From positions 22,919,001 through 22,983,000 of the forward strand of contig JAWQUS010000001.1 of the NCBI GenBank assembly GCA_036365455.1: a stretch of 64,000 nt of DNA, given 5' to 3'. The notes under the pieces were generated by a model, which was not told the DNA's origin, made no database searches, and saw only the letters and a list, made by a program, of their open reading frames with translations. This stretch comes from Macrosoma leucophasiata. Lineage: Eukaryota > Arthropoda > Insecta > Lepidoptera > Hedylidae. The position numbers and the translations under genes are program-made. The first letter of the stretch is position 1. Every line of letters starts with the position of its first letter. Shown piece by piece: positions 54,594 through 63,811 of the stretch.

Positions 54594-54752
54594 ATGAAGA
54601 TGAAGCCTATAGAGCGTTCGTCGCTTGATATGTTGAAGAAGATCTTCCCGGACTTCTCTCCTGGACCTCTGGATGCTTACAGAAAAAAAGCATCGTTTGA
54701 CTGGCGGCGCATGAAACTGGTTTATGATAATATGACTACTATAAAATTAAAG
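54594..54752 (+). CDS. ACOX3: ACOX3-type acyl-CoA oxidase, first coding exon
   Basis: 159 bp, 53 codons, from ATGAAGATGAAG to TTAAAG, then donor GTAAGTC (phase 0). It reads MKMKPIERSSLDMLKKIFPD, then FSPGPLDAYRKKASFDWRRM and ends KLVYDNMTTIKLK. From memory, human ACOX3 starts with the same pattern: a short lead, L-P-E-F-x-x-GPLDAYR, two residues, ASF-x-W, then an acidic stretch and L-R-F-K. The enzyme is a FAD-dependent peroxisomal oxidase of branched or very-long-chain acyl-CoA that passes electrons to oxygen. Only the N-terminal alpha-helical part is present; FAD and catalytic regions lie beyond the window. The reading continues open into the intron for 50 codons, but the splice donor is strong and the homology ends there. 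Confidence 0.82.
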
Positions 54753-55080
54753 GTAAGTCTAATTGTTATGTTCGACATCCACTTATTTAAATTCCAATCT
54801 TTAAAAAGTATAAATAATGTTGTACCAAAAGAATGCCTGAAGATTTTAAATAAATCGAAATTATTTGTTTTTTTTAGTAGAATTTTATATTTTAATTTGC
54901 ACTAACATTTAAGTTTTGATAATTTTTTTTGGAATACATTTTCTGTTCTTTAAAAATAACAATTTTACAAATGATTTGTGTATGTAATGTTAACATTATT
55001 TATTATACCTTTATATGACAATATCTAATTGTTTGTGAACAGATATCAATCCAACTGCATATTACATATTACCTTAGATA

Positions 55081-55217
55081 ACATCTTAGGCCTCAGGAGT
55101 GGTAACGCATCTGCATTTTGACCTTGATCTTTTTGTAAGTGTCTATAGTCTCCAGTCATCACTTAACATCAATGTGAACAGTATGCTTGTTTGCCACTTC
55201 CATTATATAAAAAAAAG
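55081..55217 (+). mobile_element. ACTGG-family tail, short
   Basis: From CTTAGGCCTCAGGAGTGG to CACTTCCATTATATAAAAAA. 5'-truncated. Confidence 0.75.
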
Positions 55218-55614
55218 TGATTTTATTACATCTATGTGTATCACACATTGTCTACCTAGCTATATTATAAAATAAGAAGAACAAAGTTATGAAAGGATGC
55301 AGTTGTAGTCTTTTCTCAAACCATTAAATTATTTATTGCTATCTTAGTTGCAACATTTTGTTTTACTATTTAAATTGTTAAGCCACAAGAAAAATATGAC
55401 AATTGATTTTCAATTGTTCTGTACCCGCTGGTGACTTCACATTCCATGATGAGTTAAAAAATAGGTGTCTGTACATATAATAAAACTGTAACTGGGCTAT
55501 ACTTGTACATAGAACATATTAGAAAAAAAAACCCTACAAGTTTTTTTGGGTAAGTGCATGCTTCCACGGGTGGCCGTTCTGCTCATGACATGACTCTTTA
55601 AGAGGGATCTTTAT

Positions 55615-55880
55615 ACTGGTGGTAGAGCTCCAGTGATAGAGATCACGGGAGTATGCACCACCGCATTACCTATGCTGCTAAATGGTAGTGTTTAGCACTA
55701 TCGTGTTCAGGTCAGGTGGTAACGTATGGTCCATCCATAATAATTACCACAGATACATAACAACTAGGGTCTCTTCTGGACCTTTGGTTTTTGTGTACAG
55801 GTCTAAATCTAAAGGCTGCAGACATCACTTAACATCCATGTGAACTGCATGCTTGTTTGCCACCTTAGTTCTATAAAAAA
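55615..55880 (+). mobile_element. ACTGG-family tail, divergent subfamily
   Basis: ACTGGTGGTAGAGCTCC, GTCCATCCATAATAATTACC, GACATCACTTAACATCCATG, CACCTTAGTTCTATAAAAAA. Same subfamily as 14050-14337. Confidence 0.8.
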
Positions 55881-56282
55881 AAGTTATGTAATACTTTGTG
55901 ACATAACATGATGAATTTAATTTGAATTTTTAAATGAATGATTACTTTGTTATTATCTTATTTTTAAAACAGTCTCAAACTTATCACTTTTATCGCACCC
56001 TAAACCGATATTCAATACACTTTGTACCAGATTATAAATGTACATACTATTTCAAGTTATTTATCATATGCTTATTATATACAAATAATTTTCAAATCTA
56101 TCGTATTGTGTTTAGAGTTTAAATTACTAGTAACAGAAATAATGCCAATCATGGGTGTTAATGTTGATATGGTTCATTGCCCTTATCATATTGTACTGAC
56201 ACAAACACAAAAGCACATTCCTTAGACTGTGATAAAAGTATGAATTTAGATGACATAATATATGTATATGACAATTTTTTTT

Positions 56283-56599
56283 ATGTAATGGAAGTGGTAA
56301 ACAAGCATGTAGCTTATTTTTAAGAAAAATGGAAAGAAAAATTTGAGTTCAGGCGAGACTCGAACTCGCGGCCTACTGGGAATCTAGTCCAGCCGCTCTT
56401 CCAATTGAGCTACTGAAATATATTTCACAAGCATGTGTTAATGCGAAATAATATAAAAACAAGCATGTAGCTTACATTGATGTTAAGTGATTACTGCAGC
56501 CTATAGACACCCACGTAAAGACTAAGGTCAAAATGCAGATGCGTTACCACTCTTGAGGCCTAAGGTGTTATACCTCTGTGCCGGAAATTACAGGGCCGT
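56283..56599 (-). mobile_element. ACTGG-family tail interrupted by a SINE
   Basis: TATGTAATGGAAGTGGTAAAC at the left and TTACATTGATGTTAAGTG onward at the right are one copy, split by 140 bases of SINE and an 18-base target duplication. It ends at GGAAATTACAGGGCCGTAC. Confidence 0.88.
56317..56456. mobile_element. AGCTCAGTTGG SINE with internal inversion (twin-primed form)
   Basis: Flanked by a perfect 18-base direct repeat, AAACAAGCATGTAGCTTA (56299-56316 and 56457-56474). The right part (56417-56456, ATATATTTCACAAGC ... ATAAAA) is the SINE 3' end in plus orientation with its A-tail. The left part (56317-56416) is the rest of the SINE, tRNA-like head included, in minus orientation. Copy 1 at 2421-2570 has both parts in one direction. 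The target duplication shows one insertion event. Confidence 0.9.
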
Positions 56600-56616
56600 A
56601 CATTATCAAAATATAT

Positions 56617-56725
56617 ATAATAATAAGTAAAATATCTGTAGGCCATACAAATATTAGACTTGATACGGGAATCAAATCTGCGAGCATTGGTTAAAACATT
56701 CATCACACACCCCTGCAACAGACTC
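56617..56725 (-). mobile_element. CCCGGTTAGTCC SINE, old fragment
   Basis: AATATCTGTAGGCCATACAAA and GATACGGGAATCAAATCTGCG match the middle and box B region of the family on the minus strand. Confidence 0.6.
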
Positions 56726-57061
56726 ATCAAATATCATAAGGCATTATTATTATTGAGATATAAGTTTTTTTTTAATTGTTACATCTACTGTTTGTTTTCT
56801 GAAATAAATTAAAAATAAATCCACTAACCACTAATTGATCTATTGTAATTGGGACTTAAAGAAAAGAATTTTATTCTTTTTAGTTATCATTGTGTCTTTA
56901 TTTGGTTGATCTGCCAATAAATTATAAATGAAGTAATCTTCTTTACCTTGAAGGTATGTATATACCATATGACAACTATGGTCATTAAAGGTACTCAAAT
57001 CATATTAGGTACATACTTAAACAACAATGATTTTTAGTCATTGATCTTTTTATAAATAACT

Positions 57062-58303
57062 GATTTATTTATTTATTTATTTATTTATAACAGGTTCTTT
57101 TGTACTTACAGCTTAGCCAAAACGCACATAAGATAAATTACAGTACATACATTTAAAGTTAACATGACGTACATACACTAATTACAAATACATTAAAAAC
57201 ATTACACATTTACTCAAAAAATCCCTTACACTAATGTTAAACAAATCGATATCCGGATTCTGGGCAACCAGAGCGTTGAGCAGACTCAGAGCTTGGTATG
57301 TCGGCGCAGAGCGGGCCGCCCGCGTCTGCGCCGGGGGCAGTTCGAACAACCGTCGCCGATGCTGCCTCACCAGACGATCAGGGACATACATTGCACAGCG
57401 AGACAGAGCGGAAGAGTTATCCACTTTACCGTTAACTAATAGGAAGTAGTGCGACATGATTGCACACTTCCGCCTTAACTCCAAGGTGTCAATCCCTACC
57501 ATACCCCCAATAAAATGTGATGGATATAAAAATGGATAATATCCGTACATTCTCTTATAGAGATATCGAGCAAACTTTTTTTGCACCTTTTCTATCTTAA
57601 GTTTATAGTTACTCTCATGAGGGTCCCATATTATGGCGTTATATTCTAACAGGCTCCGTACAAAAGAATTGTATAATGAGACAATGGTGTTCCGGTCGTG
57701 AAATCTAGATGTTTGTCTCATAACAAAGCCGAGGGACTTATATGCACGGCAAGAGAGCTCACTAATGTGCGTATTAAGTGTTAGCTTTGTATCCAAAGTC
57801 AAGCCTAAGTCTCGAACTGTTGACACACGCTTTAGGGAGATGTGACTTATATTATAAGTGTGTAAAATGGGTGAGCGGGATCGGGTGAAAGTGATAGTCT
57901 TGCATTTGTCCATATTGAACTCCAATTGATTAACCTCACTCCACTTTACCACACTATTCACGTCCCTTTGCAGCGCTTCGCAATCCGCAGTACTATCGAT
58001 ACCCAAGAATAGCTTCAGATCATCGGCGAACATGAGGCATTCCGATGTCTTTACAATATTTGGCAAATCATTTATCATTATCAAGAATTGCGTAGGCCCA
58101 AGAGTAGAGCCTTGACTTACGCCGGAGCAGGTACTATATGGCTCAGAGCGGAAACTCTTGAGTTGCACATATTGCTGACGGTCGGAGAAATAACTGGCAA
58201 ATAAATTCAAAAGTTGCGGAGTGAAGCCGGTGGCCGAAAATTTTCTCAATAAAACGTCATTGTGGACGCGATCGAACGCTTTTTTAAAATCTCTAAGACA
58301 CAT
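57062..58303 (-). mobile_element. 5'-truncated LINE
   Basis: From the (AAAT)n tail at 57062-57090 (read on the minus strand) up to the middle of the reverse transcriptase at about 58300. The 5' break falls at the inner edge of a long inverted repeat. Confidence 0.85.
57182..58303 (-). CDS. LINE reverse transcriptase, C-terminal 373 residues
   Basis: Open frame without defects but lacking endonuclease and fingers. It starts inside motif A (RDFKKAFDRVHND), then GVSQGSTLGPTQFLIMINDL, CLMFADDLKLFL (catalytic D-D), a thumb region (VRDLGLTLDTKLTLNTHISE) and a C-terminal helical domain (FVRSLLEYNAIIWDPH, GIDTLELRRKCAIMSHYFLL). The Met used here comes from flanking sequence (ATGTGTCTTAGAGA), not from the element. 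The group is Jockey/CR1-like; the clade is uncertain. The fragment cannot act alone. The clean frame suggests recent insertion. Confidence 0.82.
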   Translation of the reverse strand: MCLRDFKKAFDRVHNDVLLRKFSATGFTPQLLNLFASYFSDRQQYVQLKSFRSEPYSTCSGVSQGSTLGPTQFLIMINDLPNIVKTSECLMFADDLKLFLGIDSTADCEALQRDVNSVVKWSEVNQLEFNMDKCKTITFTRSRSPILHTYNISHISLKRVSTVRDLGLTLDTKLTLNTHISELSCRAYKSLGFVMRQTSRFHDRNTIVSLYNSFVRSLLEYNAIIWDPHESNYKLKIEKVQKKFARYLYKRMYGYYPFLYPSHFIGGMVGIDTLELRRKCAIMSHYFLLVNGKVDNSSALSRCAMYVPDRLVRQHRRRLFELPPAQTRAARSAPTYQALSLLNALVAQNPDIDLFNISVRDFLSKCVMFLMYL

Positions 58304-58537
58304 TATACCTACCTACTCGGGCTTTGTGGCCAGATTGGCAAAATAAAGGTGAATCAAAAAGTTCTTAGAATCGCTATAAAATTACAACTTAATATAAATA
58401 TAATTATTTTAAATATTGAACTACCCACATAAATATGATATTAACCTGCACTTTTTTTGCTTTACGATTCTTTTTTTTTTTGGGTAGGTATATTCTTTTC
58501 AGTCCCTCATCGTACCAGCCGCCGATTTAAGGGAGGA
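58290..58537. repeat. Left arm of a ~250-bp inverted repeat
   Basis: Starts TCTCTAAGACACATTATACC and ends GATTTAAGGGAGGA. Matches 58870-59116 in reverse at about 98%: I count one or two substitutions and length changes in A/T and C runs. Confidence 0.92.
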
Positions 58538-58869
58538 TGTGATGATGATTGTGTGATGTCAATCAAGCATGGCTGGATTGATTTGACGGATGCATTTCAC
58601 TATAATTATTAGTCCAACTATCTATATTCATCCAAAAGCTTTTCTTTTTCTAACTTTCTTTTTGGAAAATAAAAAAAAAAATTAAATTGTCTCAATTTTG
58701 AATTTCATAAAACGGAATCAAACACACTATTTTACATTATTACACAATACTAATATTAGATGCGATCGTACTTAATTCTTGGCAATGAAATTTGCCTCCC
58801 TAAAGATATAAAAATAGGTAGCTCAATTCTTAACAACCTTGACTGATTGGTCAGCGAGATCAATCTGCC

Positions 58870-59116
58870 TCCTCCCTTAAATCGGCGGCTGGTACGATGA
58901 GGGACTGAAAAGAATATACCTACCCAAAAAAAAAGAATCGTAAAGCAAAAAAAGTGCAGGTTAATATCATATTTATGTGGGTAGTTCAATATTTAAAATA
59001 ATTATATTTATATTAAGTTGTAATTTTATAGCGATTCTAAGAACTTTTTGATTCACCCTTTATTTTGCCAATCTGGCCACAAGGCCCGAGTAGGTAGGTA
59101 TAATGTGTCTTAGAGA
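58870..59116. repeat. Right arm of a ~250-bp inverted repeat
   Basis: Starts TCCTCCCTTAAATCGGCGGC and ends ATAATGTGTCTTAGAGA. 332 bases separate it from the left arm. The transcript would fold into a long hairpin. Confidence 0.92.
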
Positions 59117-59245
59117 GACAATACATCGCTGTTCACCACACCCGAGTCTGGTATGCCTTAGAGGCAATTAATTCATCGCTATTCACCAGACCCAAGTCTC
59201 TAGTATGCCTTAGAGGCAATACATCGCTATTCACCAAAACATCGT
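59102..59245. repeat. Three-unit minisatellite
   Basis: Units of about 45-52 bases, each with CTTAGAG(G/A)..CAAT, CATCGCT(A/G)TTCACCA and CCCAAGTCT-like words (units 1 and 2). It overlaps the outer end of the inverted repeat. Confidence 0.75.
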
Positions 59246-59593
59246 TGTTGGGTACTATGGCGTTAAAGAAGTAGCAAAATGGAAAACGAAAGTTTTCGAG
59301 AGTAGGGTCTTGCTAGAGTGGCGAATCTGTATGTAAGTAAATGCCGTACATACCTACCTACGTAGTAAAATTGATTATTTTTTAATAAAATTAAAAAAAT
59401 AATGTTGTTGTTATTCAACTTAAAAAATAGGTACATAATGTCAAGTCATCGAATACTTTTTTATCCCTTCCATTATCACAACTTGGGTATTTAATCAAAT
59501 CTATCTGGTGAGTTATCATCATAAATTCATAACAAAATTGATAGCGTGAACATATTTACTTTGTTCAGTTATGTAATGTGGATTATTATTGTG

Positions 59594-59640
59594 TAGCTGT
59601 TGCCCGCGGCTCTACCCGCGTGTAGGTCGCTTTTCGCGTA
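59594..59640 (-). mobile_element. Helitron-like 3' end fragment
   Basis: TAGCTGTTGCCCGCGGCTCTAC is the reverse of the usual GCCGCGGGCAACAGCTA end; only ~45 bases are clear. Confidence 0.5.
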
Positions 59641-59828
59641 ACATGTGGAAATCACAATTATTCAGACCTATAATAGACTTATAGCAGAGAATATGTAATA
59701 ACTGATAATACTTGCTTATAGTTATATCTAAAGAATTAACATAAAACTCTAATAATAAAACTCTAATAATGTTCTCAATGGTTGTTACTGTCGGCCAGCA
59801 GGTATGCGTATGACCTAAACACCCTATT

Positions 59829-59850
59829 AAATTGCACATTTTTTTTTTTT
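59829..59850. repeat. Poly(T) run, about 22 T
   Basis: Followed by AT-rich sequence up to the LINE ORF. It may be the A-tail of a minus-strand insertion that I cannot otherwise see. Confidence 0.6.
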
Positions 59851-59963
59851 TTTTTTTTTTATTATACATTAACACAATATATATCAATATTTTATATATA
59901 TATTTTTTATTATATTCTATTTTATATATTTTACTCGACATTACATAATATATATTTCAGGTA

Positions 59964-62888
59964 ATGTCCGACGATGAAAGTTTTTACTCTGCCTCTGATC
60001 TCTCTTCCATCTCATTTTCTTCTCTCGACGATAGCCAACCGCTTAACCATTGCCTAAGTGAACACTTTGCACGATTCCCTAAATGCTTTCATATTTGCCA
60101 TGTTAACGCACAAAGTATACCGCAACACCATACAGAGCTATTAAATATTTTTTCAGGAGTGCCGGCTCATGTTATCCTTGTATCCGAAAGTTGGCTCAAA
60201 CCCGATCTCCTATCTACCGCTTTTAGTCTTCCAGATTTCATTTTAATTCGTAATGATCGTATGGGTAAACGAGCCGGGGGTGTCGCTATCTACTTACACT
60301 GCAGCATCCCTTATAAAATAATCCTGTCTTCTCCGTCCCTTTACAACGGGAACCCTGAATTCCTCTTCATCGAAACAACGGTCAATGGGGCCAGTGTTGT
60401 TCTTGGAGTAGTCTACTGTCCGCCCACTATCGATTACTTTTGTACCCTTGAACCTCTTTTAGAATCACTATCCTCTGAATACAAACATCTGATAATCATG
60501 GGTGACTTCAACACGGATATGCTTAGGGACAATTCGAGATCACGTAACTTGAGGTCAATTCTGGAGTCGTCCAATCTCTCATTTCTCTCACTCAATGCTA
60601 CGCATCATAATATCGACTGTGACGATTCTTGGCTTGACCTTATCTTAACATCTAGTGAAAGCTTATGTCTACACCACGGTCAATTTCCTGTGCCGGGATT
60701 ATCAAGACACGATTTGATATTTACTTCTTATAATATCAAACCGCCTAAAGCACGTCCTGCCACTATTTACATGCGAAATTTTGCAAAGTTGGATGCTATC
60801 AAATTTAAATCTGATGCTAACTCGGTTGACTGGTCAGTTGTTGAATCAGCGCCAACTATCGACGATAAAGTGTTCTACTTTAATAAACTTATTTTATCTT
60901 TATTTGATATGCACGCGCCATTGAAAGCTTGTCGTCTGAAGCGTCCTCCAGCTCCCTGGATCACCAGGGGTGTACGCATGGCTATGCGTCGTCGTAATAG
61001 GGCTTTCAGTATCTTCAGAAGGGACCGAAGTGAGGCAAATTGGAATCGTTATAAGCTATTTAGAAATCGCTGTAATCAGATGGTAAGAGCTGCTAAACGC
61101 CGATATATTCATGAAAACGTGCTGAATTCTTCCTCAGCTCATATATGGAAATTCCTCAAATCCCTTGGCTTTTCTAAGCCTCGTTTCAATGTTAAATCTT
61201 TAAATTGTACTTTAAACAACCTAAATGATCATTTCTCTTCTACTCCCTCGCTTGATATTATTACAAAGTCTGCTACTATCGATAATCTGATTTCCATGCC
61301 AATCTTGTCCCACAATATATTTACTTTTTCGCCTGTCACCAGTGATATAGTCCATAAAATACTCACCTCCATTAAGTCTAATGCCATTGGTGTGGATGGT
61401 GTGAGTAGGAAAATGATTTTTTTGCTGCTGGATTCTGCTCTGCCCATCTTAACTCATGTTATAAACTTTTCGCTGCTGACTGGAACTTATCCGTCTGCTT
61501 GGCGTAAAGCTTATATTTTACCTTGTCCAAAAATAGCCAGTCCAAGTCTTCCTTCTCATTTCAGGCCCATTTCCATACTCCCATTCCTCTCTAAGGTTAT
61601 AGAAGTTGCTGTTCACTCTCAATTTTCTAAATTTATCTCTGATAATAATTTACTCTCCCAATATCAATCTGGATTCCGACCTGGGCACAGCACATCTACA
61701 GCCCTGCTTAAAGTTCTGGAGGATGTCAGGTTAAATATGGAGCGCTCTCAAGTAACAGTTTTGGTCTTAATAGATTTTTCTAACGCGTTCAACACTGTTG
61801 ACCATGACATTCTTCTTAGCTTACTTAAATACATCGGAGTCTCATCACTGGTTCAGGACTGGTTCTCTTCATATCTTCGCGGTCGCCAGCAGGCTGTTCG
61901 CGCTGGCCAGGAGCTATCTGACTGGTGCGATCTAGTTGCTGGTGTACCGCAAGGCGGAATTCTCTCTCCACTTTTATTTTCTTTGTTTATAGATCTTATA
62001 ACCTCCTGCCTCCAATGCTCTTACCATCTGTACGCTGACGACTTACAGATATATACCCAGTCTGATGTCTCCAATATAGATCTTGCCATTGCTAAAATCA
62101 ATAGGGACCTACAATCTGTATATGAGTGGTCACTAAGGTTTGGAATTTCTGTAAACCCTGCTAAGTGCCAAGCTATTATAATTGGAAGTACTTATTTTAC
62201 TAACATTCTCGACACTGGTCATTTGCCTCCAATTTTATTTGACAATTCAGTTATTCCATTTGTCGACCATGTTAAGGATTTAGGGCTCTACATCGATTCC
62301 AACTTAAAATGGAAAAAACAAGTTAGTAAAATCAGTCAGAATGCTATTGCCTCATTGCGGTCCCTTTATAGATTTAAGAACTTCTTACCATCCTGCACGA
62401 AAATTCTCCTTGTACAATCTCTTGTCATACCCATTATTGATTATGCAGATGTTTGTTTCTCAGATATTACCCAGGAAAATCTCAATAAATTGGATCGTCT
62501 ACTTAACAACTGTATACGTTTCATATTTGGCCTACGTAAATTCGACCACACCTCCCTTTACCGTTCCAAGCTCAAATGGCTTCCAATCCGCCAGAGAAGG
62601 TCCTTACGGACGCTCTGTGTACTATTCTCTGTTATTAACGACCCTTGTTCCCCTAATTATCTCAAATCTAAATTTAATTTCCTGGGCGCCTCTCATAACC
62701 TTTCCCTCCGTTCATCGGAAAATCTTATGCTTCAAATACCGTCTCACCGCTCTGGTTTTATTTCAAATTCTTTTGCTTTGAACGCAATTAAACTCTGGAA
62801 CACGCTGCCCCTTGACATTCGTAGATCTCCCTCCAAATTATCATTTAAGCGGAAAGTATGTCGTTACTTTCTGCAATCATTTTCTTAA
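59964..62888 (+). CDS. LINE ORF: APE endonuclease-reverse transcriptase, intact
   Basis: 974 residues, ATG in context GGTAATGTCC, no break. A Ser/Asp-rich lead of about 45 residues, then APE endonuclease to about 260: CHVNAQSI, LVSESWL, GGVAIYLH, IMGDFNTDM, SWLDLILTS, and LSRHDLI in place of the usual S/A-D-H end. Reverse transcriptase, about 455-760: GVDGVSRKM, RPISILPFLSKVIE, SGFRPGHST, LIDFSNAFNTVDHDIL, AGVPQGGILSPLLF, LYADDLQIYT (catalytic D-D). The C-terminus carries LDRLLNNCIRFIFGL and LKWLPIRQRR. This is CR1-like in general layout. No ORF1 lies upstream, so the copy is either a one-ORF element or 5'-truncated just before this ORF. Its 3' tail matches the truncated copies at 0.4 and 49.1 kb. 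Confidence 0.9.
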   Translation: MSDDESFYSASDLSSISFSSLDDSQPLNHCLSEHFARFPKCFHICHVNAQSIPQHHTELLNIFSGVPAHVILVSESWLKPDLLSTAFSLPDFILIRNDRMGKRAGGVAIYLHCSIPYKIILSSPSLYNGNPEFLFIETTVNGASVVLGVVYCPPTIDYFCTLEPLLESLSSEYKHLIIMGDFNTDMLRDNSRSRNLRSILESSNLSFLSLNATHHNIDCDDSWLDLILTSSESLCLHHGQFPVPGLSRHDLIFTSYNIKPPKARPATIYMRNFAKLDAIKFKSDANSVDWSVVESAPTIDDKVFYFNKLILSLFDMHAPLKACRLKRPPAPWITRGVRMAMRRRNRAFSIFRRDRSEANWNRYKLFRNRCNQMVRAAKRRYIHENVLNSSSAHIWKFLKSLGFSKPRFNVKSLNCTLNNLNDHFSSTPSLDIITKSATIDNLISMPILSHNIFTFSPVTSDIVHKILTSIKSNAIGVDGVSRKMIFLLLDSALPILTHVINFSLLTGTYPSAWRKAYILPCPKIASPSLPSHFRPISILPFLSKVIEVAVHSQFSKFISDNNLLSQYQSGFRPGHSTSTALLKVLEDVRLNMERSQVTVLVLIDFSNAFNTVDHDILLSLLKYIGVSSLVQDWFSSYLRGRQQAVRAGQELSDWCDLVAGVPQGGILSPLLFSLFIDLITSCLQCSYHLYADDLQIYTQSDVSNIDLAIAKINRDLQSVYEWSLRFGISVNPAKCQAIIIGSTYFTNILDTGHLPPILFDNSVIPFVDHVKDLGLYIDSNLKWKKQVSKISQNAIASLRSLYRFKNFLPSCTKILLVQSLVIPIIDYADVCFSDITQENLNKLDRLLNNCIRFIFGLRKFDHTSLYRSKLKWLPIRQRRSLRTLCVLFSVINDPCSPNYLKSKFNFLGASHNLSLRSSENLMLQIPSHRSGFISNSFALNAIKLWNTLPLDIRRSPSKLSFKRKVCRYFLQSFS

Positions 62889-63276
62889 TGTTGGCTCTTC
62901 ATCGTCTCATACTTATTTGCGTTTTGTTTTAATTTTATTGTTAGTTATGGTATTATATATTTATATTTATTTATTATATATATATTTATATATGCACAGA
63001 TTTATTAAAATTTATTATACATTATTTATTATTATTGTTACATGATAATATAGTATTTTATTTATATTATATAAATATAATTATTACATCTAATTTAAGG
63101 TAGTTATCTTTCTATTTTAAATACTTTCTCTCCAAGGTTTTTTTATTTGCACTCTCATCATCTTGTCTCACTACCCTAAGGTCGACTGGTAGAGAATGCC
63201 TTACGGCATTAAGTCCGCCTTATGTGCTTACATTGTGCATTAAAGCTTAAATAAATAAATAAATAAATAAATAAAA
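62889..63276 (+). mobile_element. 3' UTR and (AAAT)n tail of the LINE
   Basis: AT-rich UTR, then the conserved end GGTCGACTGGTAGAGAATGC, CGGCATTAAGTCCGCC, TTGTGCATTAAAGC and an AAAT tail at 63248-63276. GCCTTACGGC can form a small stem in this end. Confidence 0.85.
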
Positions 63277-63526
63277 CCTCAATAGATGGGGCTGATTTAC
63301 TGGGTGTATGCTTACATTCAATGTGTTATTTTATAAAAAATCAATTGAGGCTACAGTGTCTTTTTGTCTTTATTGATATCGATAAAACAAAGCAGAAATT
63401 CGAGCTTTATCTGAATTAAATACGTTTATGTAGGTAAACCGGATTCAACTCTTTCAAGCAGTGCTTGAAGTAAATTTTCAATTAACCATAACTTCTTAAT
63501 TTTGACGAAACAAAGTGTGACGAAAG

Positions 63527-63587
63527 AACTTCGAATCCACTTAACGGATGTGAACCGCGTTCAAATCCGTTATGTGGATTCGAAGTT
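63527..63587. repeat. Hairpin, 29-bp arms, 3-base loop
   Basis: AACTTCGAATCCACTTAACG... faces its complement with two mismatches across CGC. GACAGACGGACAGAC follows. Confidence 0.92.
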
Positions 63588-63665
63588 ATAACGTACCAGA
63601 CAGACGGACAGACAAAAATTCCAAAAATTGTTTTGTTTTTGTTACTCTTCTTTAATATATATTTA

Positions 63666-63811
63666 CCCCCTTATTCATAAACGTACTTTAGATACGTTTT
63701 AGCTATAGAATGCTTTGTCTTTGTTAGCTGCATTGTCAAATGTGCAGGACAGAAAAGGACAAAGGAGAGATTAGCAACACTTTAGCTAAAATACATTTAT
63801 GAATAAGGGGG
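63666..63811. mobile_element. CCTTATTCATAA MITE, copy 4
   Basis: 146 bases, ends CCCCCTTATTCATAAACGTA / CATTTATGAATAAGGGGG, with TTA on both sides. Inverse orientation to the 7023 copy by its interior words. The last 190 bases of the window after it show nothing I recognise. Confidence 0.9.

Noticed and set aside
54753..54905. Continuation of the ACOX3 frame past the donor
   Set aside because: The strong GTAAGTC donor, loss of homology and AT-driven composition show intron.
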